Shown here one piece after another: positions 44,801 to 57,341 of a DNA stretch of 64,000 nucleotides. The notes beneath the pieces are model-generated. The model was given only the letters and a program-made list of their open reading frames with translations. It did not search any database and was not told where the DNA came from. Position numbers and translations under genes: made by a program. The stretch's first letter is position 1. Each line of letters starts with the position of its first letter. This DNA comes from Fagopyrum homotropicum (taxonomy: Eukaryota > Streptophyta > Magnoliopsida > Caryophyllales > Polygonaceae): the NCBI GenBank assembly GCA_033239125.1, contig BSWB01000001.1, positions 140,321,981 through 140,385,980 of the forward strand, written 5' to 3'.

Positions 44801-46020
44801 TTAGCAAATACTAAGTTAGGTTGGGTAGTTTAAGATTAGGTTAATTTCCTGAGGGTTTGCTTGAAGTTGTTCAAAAGAGTGAAAAGTAGGCATCTTCTTC
44901 GTGAAAATGTCATTTTATTGGAAATCTTGAATTTCATTACAAAAGTATATATAACATGGCTGACAGGGAAAGTGTGATGCTTATCCACAATAATATTAAT
45001 GTGCCCCTTCATTTGATAATGATATTTAGGAATAATATAATGAATATAGTATAATGTTAATGATAGTTGACAAAACGTGCATACAATTAATGAAGGGATA
45101 TCCATAAATCTTATTTCAAGTCAACGCTTTTAGGACTTGGATGGTAAAATTTTGATTTTTAAATTTTTTTTTTTTTTTGTTAAGATTATGAATTAAATTT
45201 TAGGTTGAAGATATATTGAGTTTTATGATGGTCAATGATTTTAAATTTGCTATTAAATTTCATTTTTTATAATATTATATAACAATAAATCGGTTGAAAA
45301 GCTTCTCAGTTATATAAAATTATAATAGTTAATACTTTTATTTTTGTCATCGAAGATTCACAAGAAATTAATGGAAGTGAAATTGAGACTGTTATCTTGA
45401 ACCTTGCACATACCTAGTGTATATTTAGGCTTTACACTTTCAATAGATGTTTGACACATGAAAATTTAAGAATTTTTTAAAAATATTTTAAATTAATTAT
45501 GGTGTGTACAAATTATCCACACACCCGATATATAATTGTGTATAAGTGTTAGAACTTTGATGCACATGCAAGTGGTACTTTTTAACTCATAGTGTACACA
45601 AAATGTACGTGTAGGTTCATCCATTATCGTATGGATTGTATTCAGGGACGGATATAAAAGGGGTAAGGGGGAGAAATGTGTCTCTCCTTTCGTTGAGATT
45701 ATTTCTCCTAGGTGGATAAAATACATACTTATGTTAGCTTATCTAGTAGAAGGATGGAAGGAGGTACCTAGAGTGTTAGGATTTGAGTTTCAGGAGTAGC
45801 AAAAAGAATCTTTTTTATTTTTGAGAAGATTAAGTTAGTAAGGTAACTTTTTTTCTAAAAAACAAACTAGACCCCTAATATTTAACTAAAAAATAAGATA
45901 AATAAGGTGTAAAGAGAATCTTAATTAAGCAATTAAGGTAACAATTAAAGGTAATTAATATTTTCGAATATATTAATTAGGCTAAAAATAAGGAAACTAG
46001 TTAATAAAAATCGGTAACTG
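41821..46020. other. AT-rich intergenic DNA
   Basis: No gene or complete element recognised. Local structure: a palindrome around TAGCCCAATTGGGCCA (42316-42337), two direct copies of a 30-base unit starting AGGATCGTCC (43803-43833, 43834-43863), direct repeats of CATCCAGTGTT (about 44264 and 44288) and homopolymer T runs at 43726-43742 and 45164-45178. Confidence 0.4.
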
Positions 46021-46960
46021 TATATTTGAGATCTGGAACCCCTTTCCAACCCTAACTTACCACCTTATCTCTCTACCTTCACTTTCAGCCATCGTCCCTC
46101 GTCCTCCTCACGCCTCATCCAACGTTGTCCTGCGCTAAGTCACCCAACAAAGATCTTCTTCGCCACCTCCCTTTCTGCCTGGACGTCGACACCATAACCA
46201 AGAACCCCTCCTCATCACACAGACCACCGATAGTAGCCATCAAGAAGCCAAGTCCCTCCTTTGCGTCGACTAGGCTACCATGACACGACTTGCATTTGGA
46301 TTTGTGTCTACACCGCCACCGGTTGCAAGTTTGGCAAAGGAACCCATCGGCATCAAGTTCCCTACCTCACACAAAGTCCTGCACTTGCACAACCGATCGC
46401 ATCCACTACAACATCGACCACAGTCGTGTCCCCTCTCCTTCGGTTGCTAAATGTCGGGTAAGGTATCATGGTTTCCTCCTCAATCATGTTATTTGTCTCA
46501 CACAACAAAAGCCATGAATCGACCCTTACCTTTTTTTTGTGCACAAGGACAACAAATCTGGAGAACCGCCACCCTCGAGCAACTTGCGTTGCACCAGGCC
46601 ACCTGCCAACCAGCGCTCCCCACTGGAAGACGTACACGGATCCACTCCAAAATCGGGGAAGGCCGTCCCTCTTTGGTTGTAGTCGAGTGAGCAATCTCTG
46701 GCTCCCATCAGTTTCGACACATACATGAGGAAGAAGAATAAATGGTGAACCTGTGGCACTATAGGGATCGAACCGGCGACCATCTGCGTGCACAGGCTTG
46801 AAGGAACCTTGCTTGTGGGAAGTATCGAACCTAAGATCCGTTGGTGAAGTTGGTTTGTAAAGTGTGAAGAGGTATATGATTGTAATGTAAGTGGATGTGA
46901 GTTGGTTTGTAATTTTTGGAGGAAGTAATGCTTTGTGTATGAACAATAGAGGTTCCTCGA
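46020..46960. other. Higher-GC island, gene-like but unrecognised
   Basis: Markedly richer in C than its surroundings, with long open stretches on both strands (for example 46362-46946 minus, 46451-46690 plus), none showing a domain I know. On the minus strand GGTTCGATCCC (46765-46775) resembles a pol III B box, with a second GGTTCGATAC near 46823-46832. It could be a captured gene fragment or a SINE-bearing insertion. Confidence 0.3.
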
Positions 46961-47069
46961 AACTTTTGGGATTTAGTAGTAACTTTTAGTTGACCTTAGT
47001 TAGTCTTGTAAGGAGCTTGAAAGTGTGTCGGGGATTCCCTTCTTTGCGGGTTCCTATGACAGTATTGTT

Positions 47070-47400
47070 CAAATGACATAATTGTGTAACCAAATCTTGT
47101 GTAAACGACAGACTTATGTAACCAAACCATGCGTAAATGACGGACTTGTGTAACCAAATCTTGTGTAAACGACGAACTTATGTAACCAAACCATGTGTAA
47201 ATGACGGACTTATGTAAACAAGTCATGTGTAAATGACAGACTTATGTAACCAAACTTGTATAAATGACGGACTTATGTAACAAAAACATGTGCAAATGAC
47301 GGATTTGTGTAACCAAACCTTGTGTTAATGACAGACTTGTGTAACCAAACCTTGTATAAATGACAGAATTGTGTACATAACATAAACAAACCAAACTTGT
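47070..47400. repeat. Minisatellite, unit about 32 bases, about 10 copies
   Basis: Variants of GTAAATGACGGACTTATG then TAACCAAACCATGT repeat with starts near 47101, 47132, 47164, 47197, 47229 and 47260 and so on. There are no unique spacers between units, so it is a simple tandem array. Confidence 0.85.
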
Positions 47401-49435
47401 GTAATTAAAATTATGTATTAACATTATATTTGGACTTTGTCCCTTCGCTCCATCCAAATTCCGAACATCACAAACATTCTTGCAAGAGTCATTCCAAGGA
47501 TACATGTGAAATGATTGTAACCGCATGTGCAAAGCCATCTAAAGGGCATGTCCTGAAGACTCAAGGAAATTGAAGCATGTTTCGGAATGCTTTTACTTTA
47601 CCGAATAAATGTAGATTGTAGGCAAAATTACGAAAGCTCTCCGAACTCTCGAAAAACCAATTGAACAAGAGGATCGTGTGTTATATCTTCTTGACACTAG
47701 ATATTAAACGATGATAATGGTGTGAAACAAAGAGACGCCATGATCGCCGATATTTCAATTGTGGAGTATTTCCAATGTGTCATAATCGATTGTAAGAACA
47801 AAACCATTCAATTATACATTTTTTTTAGACATACGTAATATTCTTCGTCCTTGAAAGTTTGAGATATTTTGTAGAAGTATTTATATGTTGACATTATATG
47901 TCTATTATTAAAACTAATAAAGTTAAAAAAAATTACTCAATAAAAAAAATACAATAAATATGTATATGGTGGTGTTTTGGTGCACCATGGACATAGTCAA
48001 TAAATTTTATATGAACAATTTTAAAGACTAGCTTGTAAAAAAGTTTTATGGTAAAATTGATTTTTGCCTAGAAAATTATGGAATTATTTTGTAATTTTTA
48101 TTTTTGAATCAAATTAGTATGCAATATAATTTCATAAAATGATTTTTTACTACCTATGTGAGAAAAGGTAAGTACTAGCCTACTAGGGTGCGACATTTGT
48201 TGTATTTGTTGAGATATTCACATCTAAGATGATATATTTTGTTATCGGTGAAAACTTGATTTAATTTGTTACAAGAAAACGACGAGGTTTTTATCTTTAA
48301 TATCGTCATCACATGTTTCCTACAACTTTAACCAAAGATCCAAAATAATTACGGACCTTGTCACAAATTGAAGACTTTGGTCAATTGTCTTAATATTTTG
48401 TTTCTCACATTACACTCTTATTGTTCTACAATTATTGTAAATTTACCTCTTCAAAGTTTTTTTGTCTCACTTATATGCAAATAAGATATTTCCCTTCTCA
48501 TGAAGGAATATTAGCAATCGAACTCTATTCAATCAAAACCACATTGTTGTCCAAGATAAACCCACAAATCATAATCTCTCAAACCCTCGTACACCATCAC
48601 AAACCGTACGTACCTCCAATTGCCAAATTTTGGTGGGTCAATATAACAACGAGGATTTTACATGTTCGAGCGCGCACACATATTAGTTTCGAGCACAAGA
48701 TGAAATCACTTTGCAATCATTTTACATGTATCCTTTGAGTGAATGTTCGAGCGTGCACACATTTTAGTTTCAACCCACCAAAATTTGGTGGGTCAATATA
48801 ACAGCGAGGAATTTCATGTTCGAGCACACACACAAGTTAGTTTTAAGCGCGCGTACATGTGTTAGTTTTGACAGAAAGTGTAGTCCACCAACTTATATAT
48901 AATGATTTCTATCGCTTTACAATCAACATGAAATCGTTTCCACCAATGAAATAAAAATTACTCGAATGATGGTAACAAGAATGATGGTAACGAGTCTCGT
49001 GCATATTATATCAATTCATAAAACACCCAATAAGGTTTTTACTATTACTACTATAGGTATATAGATTATAGATAAAAACTTATCATCACTTATTAAAAAG
49101 TATATTTATATACAATTATTATATACAAATTATATTTATTATTATAAAATTGACTTTTCTTTATCTTTTATATATGCTATTTGAGTTTTTTCTTTTTATA
49201 TTTTCTATTTGAGTTTTCCTTTATATTTTCTATCTTTAGTTTTTTTTTCTTTCATTTCGCTGTCATAAAGATTTTGACATTGACATTGGTTGTGCAACAA
49301 TCCTATTGTGTATGTTTTATGAATAGATTATAGATAGATGAATTTACTATTCATATTATTTTTATTGAGAAATTACTCTTTTTAAAAATGTAGATATTTA
49401 TTGACCAATTTCAAAAAGATTTGTATTAATTGTTA
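47401..49435. other. AT-rich intergenic DNA with one local duplication
   Basis: No gene recognised. About 48634-48700 and 48788-48850 are diverged copies (GGTGGGTCAATATAACA then CGAGGA, ATGTTCGAGC and CACACA) joined at a short palindrome, CCCACCAAA-A-TTTGGTGGG (48774-48792). Confidence 0.4.
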
Positions 49436-51154
49436 TATATATATATATAGAGAGAGAGAATCAGACTCCCATGTAAACAACCCCTATAGTGTACAATGAG
49501 AACAAATCTAATCTGTAAGATTAGAATAATAGATGATCAAGATTAACCATAATAAATAGGGGAAAAAAATAAAAATAAAACAAATTAAAATGAGAGTGGG
49601 GAATTGGCTGCGCGTGAAGATCAATTTTCACCCAATTTGCTCCATTATTGTATATAAAAAGATTTGTTACCTTATATGACCCTATAATCTCTCATTCAAA
49701 TCTTCCATCATCTCTCAATAACTGATTATTTGTGAAACGACTCCAATGGAGAGCAAGGGCGATTCAATGATGATTAGGGTTGCTGTCGTTCATCCAATGA
49801 AGGCACCACCGTCGTCTCCAAACCAGATTTGGCCGGCCGGTTTCATCGCAGATCCGGACTTGAACTCGTCATGGCTCTCCCTCGAATGCCTCAAGTGACC
49901 TTCCAACATTCCTTCAGTCTCGTGCATCGCGACTCAACCGTATATGAGACCAATTTCGTCTCGCTCACCATCAATTTCGTCTCGCTCACCATCAATATTC
50001 GCCATGGCTCTCCCTCAAAAGACTTGTTTTCCTTCATCCTCGTAGTCTCGTGTCGATATTACATCATTACCATCAACAATCTTGTTATACGACTCCAAAT
50101 TTGTCATCATTACAGATCAACCGGAATCCATGGTTGTCCCCATCCTCAACAGTACAAGAGAAGCATATGTTATTGGATTTGTATTCACTGTTTATTGAGT
50201 TTTTATTCGTTGATGTATGTTAATGAATTTAGCAAAATGAGAAGGGCATTAATTTTGCTTAGATTAAGATTCAATATGTTTTTGTGGTGCTTGAAACCTT
50301 CTTTGATCTGATGAACAAAATTTGTTATTCCATTGTCATATACATGATATTATTGTACTTTAGTTTTATTCGACACTAAATGCTGTAAATATTCGGTGGT
50401 TATATGTCTTTTATCCGGCGATTTGTGGTGGTTTGTCCGTGTATGTGCGACAAGTTATTGGAAACAATTGAACAACTAAATTTTGCAACGAATATATTAT
50501 ATCATATGTACGAATATATCTAGTAACACTAACGAATATTTTAAGTAACATGGACGAATATCTTCGTATACGTATATGTTCGCGAATTGTCCTAAGATTG
50601 AAACATTGGTCTCTTCTGATTATGAGCGATTATTTTTCACTATATAAATAAATAATTTATGTACCACTGACTATTAATTTCAGTTATCAATAATCGAGTA
50701 AAATTTGTTGGACATGAACGAACAATAAATCGGTATCATGAATGAATTCTTAATAGTACATTGACGAATATTATCATGAACATAGACGAATACTTTTGTA
50801 CAATATTAACTAGAAGAATGTAGATGATAATTGAATTGATTTAAAAATGTTGTTGATATCAACTATGGTGAATGATGAATTGAGAAATGAAAAAAAGGGC
50901 AATATGAATTCACGTTGAAAATTAGAGTTGGATGTAAATGTGAAGATTTGGATAATAACAATTAGGGAGAGAATCTCTAACTGCCATATTTGACTATAAT
51001 TACTATGGAGAGTGTAATGCACCCTCTTTAATTGGAGAGTGGAGTAAAATATTACCTAAAATTTTGTTTAATTAAGATCATTAGATCAAAACAATCATAT
51101 GGTTAATGTGTGTTCTCATTGAACACTATAAGAGTTGTTTACATGTGAGCCAAA

Positions 51155-51186
<32 letters not shown>
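49436..51186. mobile_element. TIR element of about 1.75 kb, non-autonomous
   Basis: Left end (49436-49504) and right end (51111-51186) are inverted copies about 65-70 bases long. Both go from (AT)n through GAGAGAGAGA to CATGTAAACAAC, TATAGTGT and CAATGAGAACA. The TSD cannot be resolved because both ends sit in AT repeats. The interior has no transposase. 49740-50310 is GC richer and gene-like, with an unrecognised 160-codon open stretch (49829-50311) containing a 21-base direct repeat (49951-49971, 49972-49992). 50480-50800 has repeated ACGAATAT words. Superfamily is uncertain (MULE-like is possible). Confidence 0.75.
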
Positions 51187-51970
51187 TACATTTTTAATAT
51201 TATTCATTGATCATTATATCTCTTTAAAAGACTTTGTAATTATTATGCAAAAACTTATTTTATATGTTTTATAGATTTATCATTTCCCACTAGATCATTA
51301 TAAATTGGCATCAGAGCTGTAAAACCGTGTACTTAGTTTCCAAAATTTATTGTCACCGATTTTGACATAGACTAATCGAGGGTTATTGTGATCGAAATTT
51401 GCCATGACGGAAGTAAACGGTTCTAGGCCATGGGATATCACATTCATTTTTACCTGATTTCCAAATTGAAGTTGTCATTAATTCAAATCAGCATAACATC
51501 ATAGCCACAATCTCATGGCGGACCTGTGTACAAGACTCAAATTGAACATTATTTGTAAAGATTCATTTCAATAAGTAATCAGTTCTTGTAACATGTTGGA
51601 ACAATTTTTTTTTTTCAGATTTGGGGGTTTGGAGAGCCTACAAAAAAATATGTTTTGGAATTGAATTTCATTTCAGGAACTGTTTTTCAAAGCGAGAAAC
51701 AATAGTTAATTTGATATTTTTTCAATGGAAGGGATGTATGTAATTGATGATTGCTGAAAATAAGAACTTATCATGAATAGACTTATATAGAAAAGTGATC
51801 TTCAAGAGAGCCTACCCTCTTTCTTATGCAGAAATGAATGGATCTTACTATAAAAAAAAATTGAGTAATGTATGCTCTTTTTTATATAATTGAGAACAAC
51901 TCTTTGGGAGTTTATTAAGATTTGCAACAAAGGAAAAAAGAAGTGAAATTTCGTAGAAAAACCAAGTCAA
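51187..51970. other. AT-rich intergenic DNA
   Basis: Nothing recognised. Confidence 0.4.
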
Positions 51971-52932
51971 TCTATATTACTTACTAAAACAAAGGACACT
52001 GATACCACGTGTCAAGCAATGAGGAATGTCACCTCAGCTTTTTTGTAAAATATTTACTAAACTACCATTCCTTTTTTTCCGAAAAATATTTTAATAAAAC
52101 ATTGATAAATACTAATGTCAATTAACAAAATCAAATCAAATCTTAAAACTTGCGGGAGAAGTTCTTTTCTAGCGTAATTTAAAATTCAATTTAATTTCAA
52201 AAATTAATATTTTCAATATTTAAGATCAAATCTTAATTGAATATCTTAATAATTTGTTGATCCACATTTAAAATTTGATAGTTCGATCTTATCTCACTAA
52301 TTTGAATTTGTTAATCTTATTAAAGAAGCTTCTTTGACTAAACCTAAATTATTGCCTATATATACTTCTTCTCTCAATTCGATTTCACACCCTCCTCGTT
52401 GTGCTATTATTGTTAAAAATGTATGTTGCTTGAATTTGATTGTTTATTACTAATTAATTGTTCTTTTTGTGTCCATATATATTCAATCTTCGTCCCTTCT
52501 ATTAACAATATTGACTTCCTCTTTCGTCCATCACAACGACATGTACATTCATTGTTGCGAATTGTTGCCCGGATCGCTGCCCTTTCACTGCTCGCTTAGC
52601 CTCAACAACATGAGTCTTTCTCTTCGTGTACAATAGGTAAACTTGATTCAAATTTTATTTGTTATTTAAATTCGTATTTTGTAATTGGTTTATTAAAATT
52701 AATTTTGATTGTGTACACTACTTATGTTTTTTAGCTATCTCATGGTCGGGTTATCCTAATTTATTATAACAACTCAGTTTTTTATTAAAAGATGCGCGTC
52801 CAGATGCGCCGAAAATCACCAAATCTCCTTTCTACCAAATTTTATTAAATAAAAGTAAATTAGATGTTAATCATCATCATATAAAAAAATATTTTTAACA
52901 AATACCCGTGCAAAGCACGACATATGCACTAG
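51971..52932 (+). mobile_element. Non-autonomous Helitron
   Basis: The 5' end TCTATATTACTTACTAAAAC follows an A (51970). The 3' end has the hairpin CCCGTGC-AAA-GCACG (52904-52918), then CTAG (52929-52932) followed by T. A|TC...CTRR|T with a hairpin 10-12 bases upstream is the Helitron signature. 962 bases, no Rep/helicase gene. Confidence 0.85.
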
Positions 52933-52933
52933 T

Positions 52934-53500
52934 AAACCAATAAACATTCGAAAGTGTTTCAGACTCCTTTCTAAAAATCTTCAAAAGAAAATCCGATTAT
53001 TTAATTGTTAACATGATTGATGAGAAAAACCAATCAAATAAAATATTAAAAGATTATTTTTTATGTCAAATACACATAACTATTTCCATTTTTCTACTCC
53101 AGCCGATATTTTTTCCATTTTAAATCTTACTTTCTCCTGATCAAAAGATCAATTACCATACAATAAGAAAGAAAATAATTCATAAAAATCACCATCCTAT
53201 AAACGTATTTGTGTTAGTTCAAGCGAGAATAAAAATGGAGACCGGAGAGTGGTTTTCTATCCTCAAACAAAGATGGGACATGAAGAAGAATCCCTGCCTG
53301 AAACTGCATGTGCTTCAACCAAAGATTTACAGTTATACTCACACAACAAAAACAATATATTTTTTGAAATTTAAAATTCAAATTAAAAAACGCATTCCCT
53401 TTTATATTTCCGGAAATGATTAAAGTGGTCAACAACAATAATGTGGTTGAGAGTCTTGAGACTAGAGATGGGAGAGAGAGAGATTACTGCTGGTTTTCCG
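52934..53500. other. Upstream region of the CCCH gene
   Basis: AT-rich. Short open stretches on both strands (53211-53438) are not recognisable. The promoter of the downstream gene should lie here but no confident TATA box or element is called. Confidence 0.35.
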
Positions 53501-53598
53501 GTTTGAAATAAAGACAAAAGGCGCCTCTTCAAACCCAATCTTCTCATTTTCTCCCACAGAAAGACAACTCTGCAGAGCAGAGAGAGCATATTTCCGCC

Positions 53599-53637
53599 AT
53601 GGACGAGGTTGATGCTGAGGGTTGCTTTCTCCACTGA
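53599..53637 (+). promoter_or_regulatory. Possible 12-codon uORF in the 5' leader of the CCCH gene
   Basis: ATG 53599 in a good context (CCGCCATGG) and TGA 53635-53637, upstream of a likely 5'-UTR intron (donor near 53674-53679, acceptor CAG ending 54153). If the leader starts upstream of 53599 this uORF could damp translation. The transcript start is not known. Confidence 0.35.
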
Positions 53638-54175
53638 CTGTTCCATTGACTTCCTATTTGTGTTTTATAACCGGTGGGTATCTCAAAACTCTCTTCAAAA
53701 TTGTATATTGCTATCTGGGTTTATTTATTCTGGCTGAATTTTAGTGGGTTCTGCTCATGAGTGTGAAATTGTCTGAATTTTGACGGTTCGAAGTGATTTT
53801 CTTACATGGGTTTTCTCGAATTTGTTGAGAAGAGACCATTTTTTTTATGGGTTTTGTGTTTCCTCTTTCAGTTTATGATAGTTTCAGCGGTGAATCCTTG
53901 CAAGCCGATTAATTTTTATAAGTTTCAAGTAATTGATTTGTAAACATATTTTATGGTTCGGTTAAGAAGAAACCGTCTAATTTGTTCATGATTATCCACT
54001 TCTTGTTCTAGTATAATAATTCATGTTAAACGTTTGTGATTTTGAAGAGTTGTAAAAGGAATGTTTTTGAAATAGTTTTATGAATTATGAGAATTTGCTA
54101 TTCTCATAGTTCCAAAATCTCAAAACTTGATCCATTCTTTTCTTTGATTGCAGAGTAAGAAGTTATTTTTCAAAG

Positions 54176-56427
54176 ATGGATTTCTCAGAGTCAACCAAGA
54201 TCGTCTATAGTAGAATTCAGAAGCTTGAGCCTGAGCTTGCATCCAAGATAATTGGCTTCTTGCTCTTGCAAGACAATGGCGACCGCGAAATGCTCCGTTT
54301 GGCTTTCAGTCCAGACAATGTGATCCTTTCCATTGCCAACAAAGTGAAAACTGAGCTTGATTTGATCTCCTTAAAACAACCATCATTCCACCAAAATGCT
54401 CCCCCAACAGTCCTTCAACTTCAATCAACCAATTCCTATTGGAATTCCCAATCCTCGCCCCGGGAACATAGCATAGAGTTTCCTAATCAATCCTATGGTG
54501 ATTCCATTCCCCATGATTATAATCTTCAGCTTTCTAACCAAATGCTGCAATTAAGCTTAGATGAAGAGAGAGAGTTTACCCGTAACAAACACTACTACGC
54601 GAGATTGCCTGTACAGCGTAGTGTTCTAACTGATATTCCCTATAAGATTTGCCATTACTATATCAAGGGGTTTTGTAAGCATGGTAGCAGCTGCAAGTTT
54701 CTTCATGAAAACATTAATGAGGGTTTCGATGAAGATCAGTTGTTCTCACCTAAGTCACTCGAGAAGCTAGAAATAGAGCTCACCGAGCTCTTGAGATCAA
54801 AAAATGGAGTCCCAATTTCAATTGCTTTCTTACCCATGTTGTATTATGAGATGTATGGTAAGACTCTCCAGGCAGATGGATACCTCACTGAAAGTCAAAG
54901 ACATGGTAAGGTTGGTTATAGCCTCACCAAGCTTCTGGCTCGAATGAGGACAAGTATTTGTCTCATTGAAAGGTATATATATATATATAGTAATGCTCCT
55001 TGATATTTTTTCAAGTTTCTCTAAATTGATTTACCAAACCGAATGCTTAATGTATTTGTTGGACAAGAAGTTGTCATGTAATCTTGATCTCTCTTTATCT
55101 GCAGGGCTCATGGACAGCATTCGGTAATCTTGGCTGAAGATCTCCCAAAGTATTCAGAGTATGGCAATGAGCAAACTGAGCATGGTGGTGTACCTATTGG
55201 AGCACGACAAATTTACCTTACATTTCCTGCTGAGAGTGCATTTTCCGAGCAGGACGTGTGTAACTACTTTAAGTAAGGAGGACATTCTTGAATGAGATAC
55301 AGTTCATGTAGATCTTTCATAGACTATACTGATGTTTTGCTCTGTCGTTGTAATTTTGCAGTGGGTATGGTCCTGTTCAGGATGTTAGGCTCCCATTTCA
55401 ACAGAAAAGAATGTTCGGGTTTGTCACCTTCCTTTACCCTGAGACCGTGAGAAAGATCCTGGCCAAGGGTAACCCTCATTTCATCTGTGGTGCTCGTGTT
55501 CTTGTCAAACCTTACAGGGAAAAGCCGCGGCTTGCTGACAGGTAACCAATTCTAGACTCAGTGAAATATCTTTATTTAGTCATAGTTTAATACACACTAG
55601 ATTTGCATCAGATATGCTGTCAAAGTTCAGCATCTCACAGATCAAATAAAAAAGTTCCCTAGCAATGCATAACATCTGACTGCGACCGTCGTGATTTGAA
55701 AATTTGCATGATTTCTTAGGAAAAATGCAGAAAGAAAGCACCCAAACTATCATGGCTTGTCATTTGTTGATGGAGACATCGACCCTCAGCCTGGTAAATT
55801 TTCCTAAAATATAAAACAAGCCATTGATATTTGATTATTTTCAGTGATCATTTGCTCTTGGTGTTCTTTTATCAGGGTCGAGGGCATTCTGTGATATGAG
55901 GCATGTCAGGAAGCATGCTGTAGTGGAGGAGTACGAGGAAGAGCTAGAGTTTGAAAGAAGGAAGCTATCGGAATTTCAGCTGGTGCCTAAACGAATGGCC
56001 ACTCGTAATGGAAATGGCTACTCTACAGCGAGGCTTAAGCTCAACAAAGGTTGGCATACCTATCCTATTTTCAACATCAGTGACCAGGTCCACTTTTTGG
56101 AATACGCGTCTTAACTTGTTCATGTAACTGCAGATTATGGTGCACAGGCAGACGTTGAAGACATTGATAAGTTCAATATCCTGTTCGACACTCTGAGAAA
56201 CGGATCCACCAGCGAAGAAAGAGGCAGGTGCATAATTAACACTTGCAATGATCATGACAGGTACAAACTTGACTACAATATCAATACAAAGCTCAATAGA
56301 TCGTTTCGAGTAATTTTGTTTTAGATCATATACTTGTTTCATTTGTTATTGCAGTAAACAGGGACTAAACCTCCCAGACAACCCGTTTGCAAAATCAACG
56401 GCTAAAAGCGTATCAACGGTTATGTAG
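54176..56427 (+). CDS. CCCH zinc finger / OST-HTH (LOTUS) / RRM protein, C3H18/C3H46/C3H53-like
   Basis: Predicted cytoplasmic or nuclear RNA-binding protein. Coding exons by GT-AG and phase: 54176-54972, 55105-55272, 55362-55541, 55720-55793, 55876-56049, 56134-56260, 56355-56427. Together 1593 bases, 530 codons plus TAG, no internal stop. Order: a conserved helical N-terminus (ESTKIVYSRIQKLEPELASKI, residues 6-26), one CCCH finger of C-x7-C-x5-C-x3-H spacing (CHYYIKGFCKHGSSCKFLH, 159-177), an OST-HTH/LOTUS domain (about 195-285) and an RRM (about 298-380) with RQIYLTFP and FGFVTF as RNP-like motifs. The Lys/Arg-rich tail ends ...STVM. Start is the first ATG after the leader acceptor and matches the family N-terminus. 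It belongs to the plant group of Arabidopsis C3H18, C3H46 and C3H53. Converges on the HR-lesion gene. Confidence 0.92.
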
Positions 56428-57341
56428 TTAACAGCTTCTTTGGTACAGGATTGCAGACAACAAAGAGGTACAGAAACCAAAACTATTAACAAAACAAACA
56501 TGATAGAGACAGATAGAGCTTGAGAAGAGTGGTTAGAGTTGTAGCAGAATGATCAAAACTTGTAGATTTATCTGAATTGGAAAAAGGGTATGCTTACCAA
56601 AACATTATACAAAGAGCTTCAAAGGGTTTGTTCTTTTGTTTTCTATGTTTTATATGAGTACATTTTAGCTTTGAATTGCCAACTTGAAGGAATGTAACAT
56701 GACCATATCTAATATAGAAGTTCAAAGGATAAACATATGCGTTATTATGATCTCGTTAAGCTATTGATTAATACTTGTGTATGTGTAACGTGTTGGGATT
56801 CATTGTTTTTGTGTGACTTGTGTTATTGAAGGAGATGATATTTTTCCCAACTATGATTATGATAGCTTCATTGGCAGCCATTGCATGTGCAATCTAAGCA
56901 GCAAATGTGGGTCACAAGAATTTCAGTGTGATCTTAAAGGAAATCAAATGTTCTCATGGTCCCATCCTAATCCTTATCCTATTTACTCGACTACACGCCA
57001 TATAAGTGGGCTTGAAAGATACAAGAAGCAAAATGTCACTAAATAGTAAAATAATTTGATACTATCAACTTCAATTGATTGAATGTTGAAACTTTGAAAG
57101 ATACAAGAAACAAAATGCTCATTCTAAAACCAATAAACATCAATGTGCAAGGGGAAACCATATATCTCTACCATAACAAAATCTTCAAACCCTAAGCTAC
57201 CTATAAATGAGAAATCCAAGAATTCTGATGTAGTTTGGGAATATGAAGGAATGAACACAAATAAATAAGCATACAATCTATAACCCTGAGCCGGTGATAC
57301 AAGTTTTCAAGTTGTGCAATGCCTGCATGACTGCATACATA
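56428..57341. other. Intergenic space between two convergent genes
   Basis: Holds the 3' UTRs of both genes. A 77-codon open stretch at 56813-57046 has no recognisable domain and is probably chance. Confidence 0.5.

Noticed and set aside
45650..45720. CAGGGACGGATATAAAAGGGG word resembling a hAT MITE end
   Set aside because: No partner inverted repeat or TSD found nearby, so an element cannot be supported.
46362..46946. 194-codon open stretch on the minus strand
   Set aside because: No domain recognised, overlaps open stretches on the other strand, and composition alone explains the length. Reported only as part of the unrecognised island.
47070..47400. Regular repeats that could suggest a CRISPR-like array
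   Set aside because: Units are contiguous and diverged with no unique spacers, and the DNA is plant nuclear; it is a minisatellite.
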